Part shown: positions 62,901 to 64,000 of the stretch, piece by piece
Position numbering within the stretch: the first letter of the stretch is position 1
How the letters are laid out: every line of letters begins with the position of its first letter
Assembly (NCBI GenBank): GCA_031763025.1
Contig: JASSKH010000003.1
Span: 15,248,992 to 15,312,991, forward strand
Origin: Macrocystis pyrifera
Taxonomy: Eukaryota; Sar; Phaeophyceae; Laminariales; Laminariaceae
DNA: 64,000 bases
Direction of reading: 5' to 3'
Position numbers and translations under genes: made by a program
The notes under the pieces: model-generated
Databases searched by the model: none
What the model saw: the letters and a program-made list of their open reading frames with translations, nothing else
What the model was told of the DNA's origin: nothing

Positions 62901-64000
62901 ATAGGAACTGTGGACGGTCGAGCACCAACTTCTCGATAATGTGCTACGTTCGTTCGTGTGTGTGCGACAGGCACGGAACACCATTAATTGACTGGGTATG
63001 GATTACTGACGCTACTTCTGCACCAGTTTTGCGACTCTCTAAAAACTGCGTGCCTGCATGTACTCTACATCTGTGCCATTTTCTTTCGCAGCGATGGTGT
63101 TGAGTTCTGAGCGAGTACTAAAGCCTGGTATCATCACCCCTTGCGTCCTCACCGTGGTCGGATTCGTTCGCGCCGTTTGCAGGCAGCCAGACAGGAATCC
63201 GTCACTTCACAACCGTCCAGCCAACGGAGAAATCCAAAGTTGATCACTTGCCCAGCCGAGACGGCAGAGCACGCGGAACCTAAGCGAATGATGATGGCTG
63301 ACCGGCTAGTTTCGGGTTGGCTTTCAGTGAAGGCACCTTATTCCCGAGAGTCCCCGCTTCAGAAGTTGCTCAAGCTAGTCCATTGCTGTGTGTCTTTATT
63401 CGCACCAGACACAGCGCAGAGGCGGAGGAGGCTAGCAAGCATGATATGGGATGTTGATGCTAGGTGGGGAGGGGGTGATGCGGCAGGCGGGGAAGGCGAT
63501 GATGTTGGCAGTATTGGTGTGAGAGGAGGAATTATTGGCGGGGCGTCGTTACCAAAGAGGAAACGGAATGCCGATCCCATTCGCGGCCTATTGATAATCG
63601 ACAGTGGATCTACTGCAGAACCCTTTTGCGAAATCGCAGTCCATCTCTTCGGCATCGGTGCTGCGTCGTTTTGGTTGATACTGTAAAGCAGGCCAAGAAG
63701 TAGTTTGCCTTTTTGTGGCAACTAGGGAACCTAGAGAGTCAGATCATCCAGGCTGCCATATAACCGGTATAAAGCTTGCATATGCATATATGTACGTTGC
63801 ATTCACCACCGGCAATAATTACGGTAGCACAAGGCTCGTGTGTCATGATTGATGTGATATAACATTGACAAAATAATATCAGGTAGCTAAATTATACATA
63901 CTACTACTGTAAACTTCAAGTATACGCCTTACAAAGAAAAACAAAGCTATCGGTGCCAGACTATATACTCGTATGACCACTGTATCTGTCTTCTCAATCT
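59195..64000 (+). repeat. Array unit 7 (4806 bp, cut by the window edge)
   Basis: Exon 1 ATG is at 59535. An extra C near 59298 and an A-to-G change near 63157 (I to V in the terminal region) are private. The terminal frame is intact to 63686. It has 14 CAG repeats. Whether the array continues to the right is unknown. Confidence 0.95.

Larger units (their letters stand above)
26724..64000 (+). repeat. Tandem array of a 5.41 kb unit (6 full copies plus a partial seventh)
   Basis: Units start at 'caacacggctag' at 26724, 32136, 37544, 42961, 48371, 53784 and 59195, with spacings of 5412, 5408, 5417, 5410, 5413 and 5411. All are head to tail and nearly identical. The left edge is sharp: sequence before 26724 does not match unit ends. 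The right edge is outside the window. Differences between copies include private substitutions and in-frame indels as well as homopolymer changes, so the copies are distinct rather than one read duplicated in assembly. The unit has no rRNA, histone or 5S signature that I can see. Confidence 0.97.

Noticed and set aside
26724-64000. Ribosomal RNA, 5S or histone gene cluster
   Set aside because: No rRNA core sequences, no 5S internal promoter and no histone motifs were seen in the unit.
26724-64000. Assembly duplication of a single locus
   Set aside because: Copies differ by private substitutions and in-frame indels, not only homopolymer length. This cannot be fully excluded without reads.

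Overview
The window is nuclear DNA of a eukaryote. Both recognisable genes are broken by GT-AG introns with matching codon phases, the spacers carry several families of eukaryotic mobile elements, and no bacterial operon structure is seen. The best guess is a stramenopile, possibly a brown alga, because exons are short and GC-rich and sit in long repeat-laden introns. This is an inference from style, not from a diagnostic marker. Layout. (1) 1-5044, minus strand: the N-terminal 664 codons of a DHX29-like DEAH RNA helicase in six exons. The gene runs off the left edge just after the first three residues of its VDEVH-type box. (2) 5045-15387: no gene recognised. This is a repeat-rich spacer with tandem duplications (7181-7727), a solo LTR (8348-8625) and a Ty3/gypsy-type LTR retrotransposon (8914-11366). 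The retrotransposon is inserted in a small palindromic element and its own 3' LTR is interrupted by a further 0.9 kb insertion. (3) 15388-26076, minus strand: a complete SLC17/PHT4-like major facilitator transporter of about 497 residues in three exons. Exons 2 and 3 are separated by an 8.5 kb intron that holds two inverted-repeat elements, a 51-bp near-perfect palindrome, homopolymer runs and dispersed repeats. (4) 26724 to the right edge: a head-to-tail tandem array of a 5.41 kb unit, six complete copies plus 4.8 kb of a seventh, nearly identical but each with private small differences. Each unit carries its own CCAAT-containing upstream region, exon-like blocks on the plus strand with good splice signals and mostly compatible phases, an internal CAG tract, a C/G-rich hairpin near its end and an inverted repeat that straddles each unit junction. 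The encoded protein is not one I recognise. The helicase (translation) and transporter (anion or phosphate transport) are ordinary, unrelated housekeeping-type genes. The unusual part is the array, whose unit looks like a multi-exon gene amplified as a block. A second unexpected signal is a palindromic 9-mer, TACCTGGTA, found 14 times in the non-array 26.7 kb and not seen inside the array unit.
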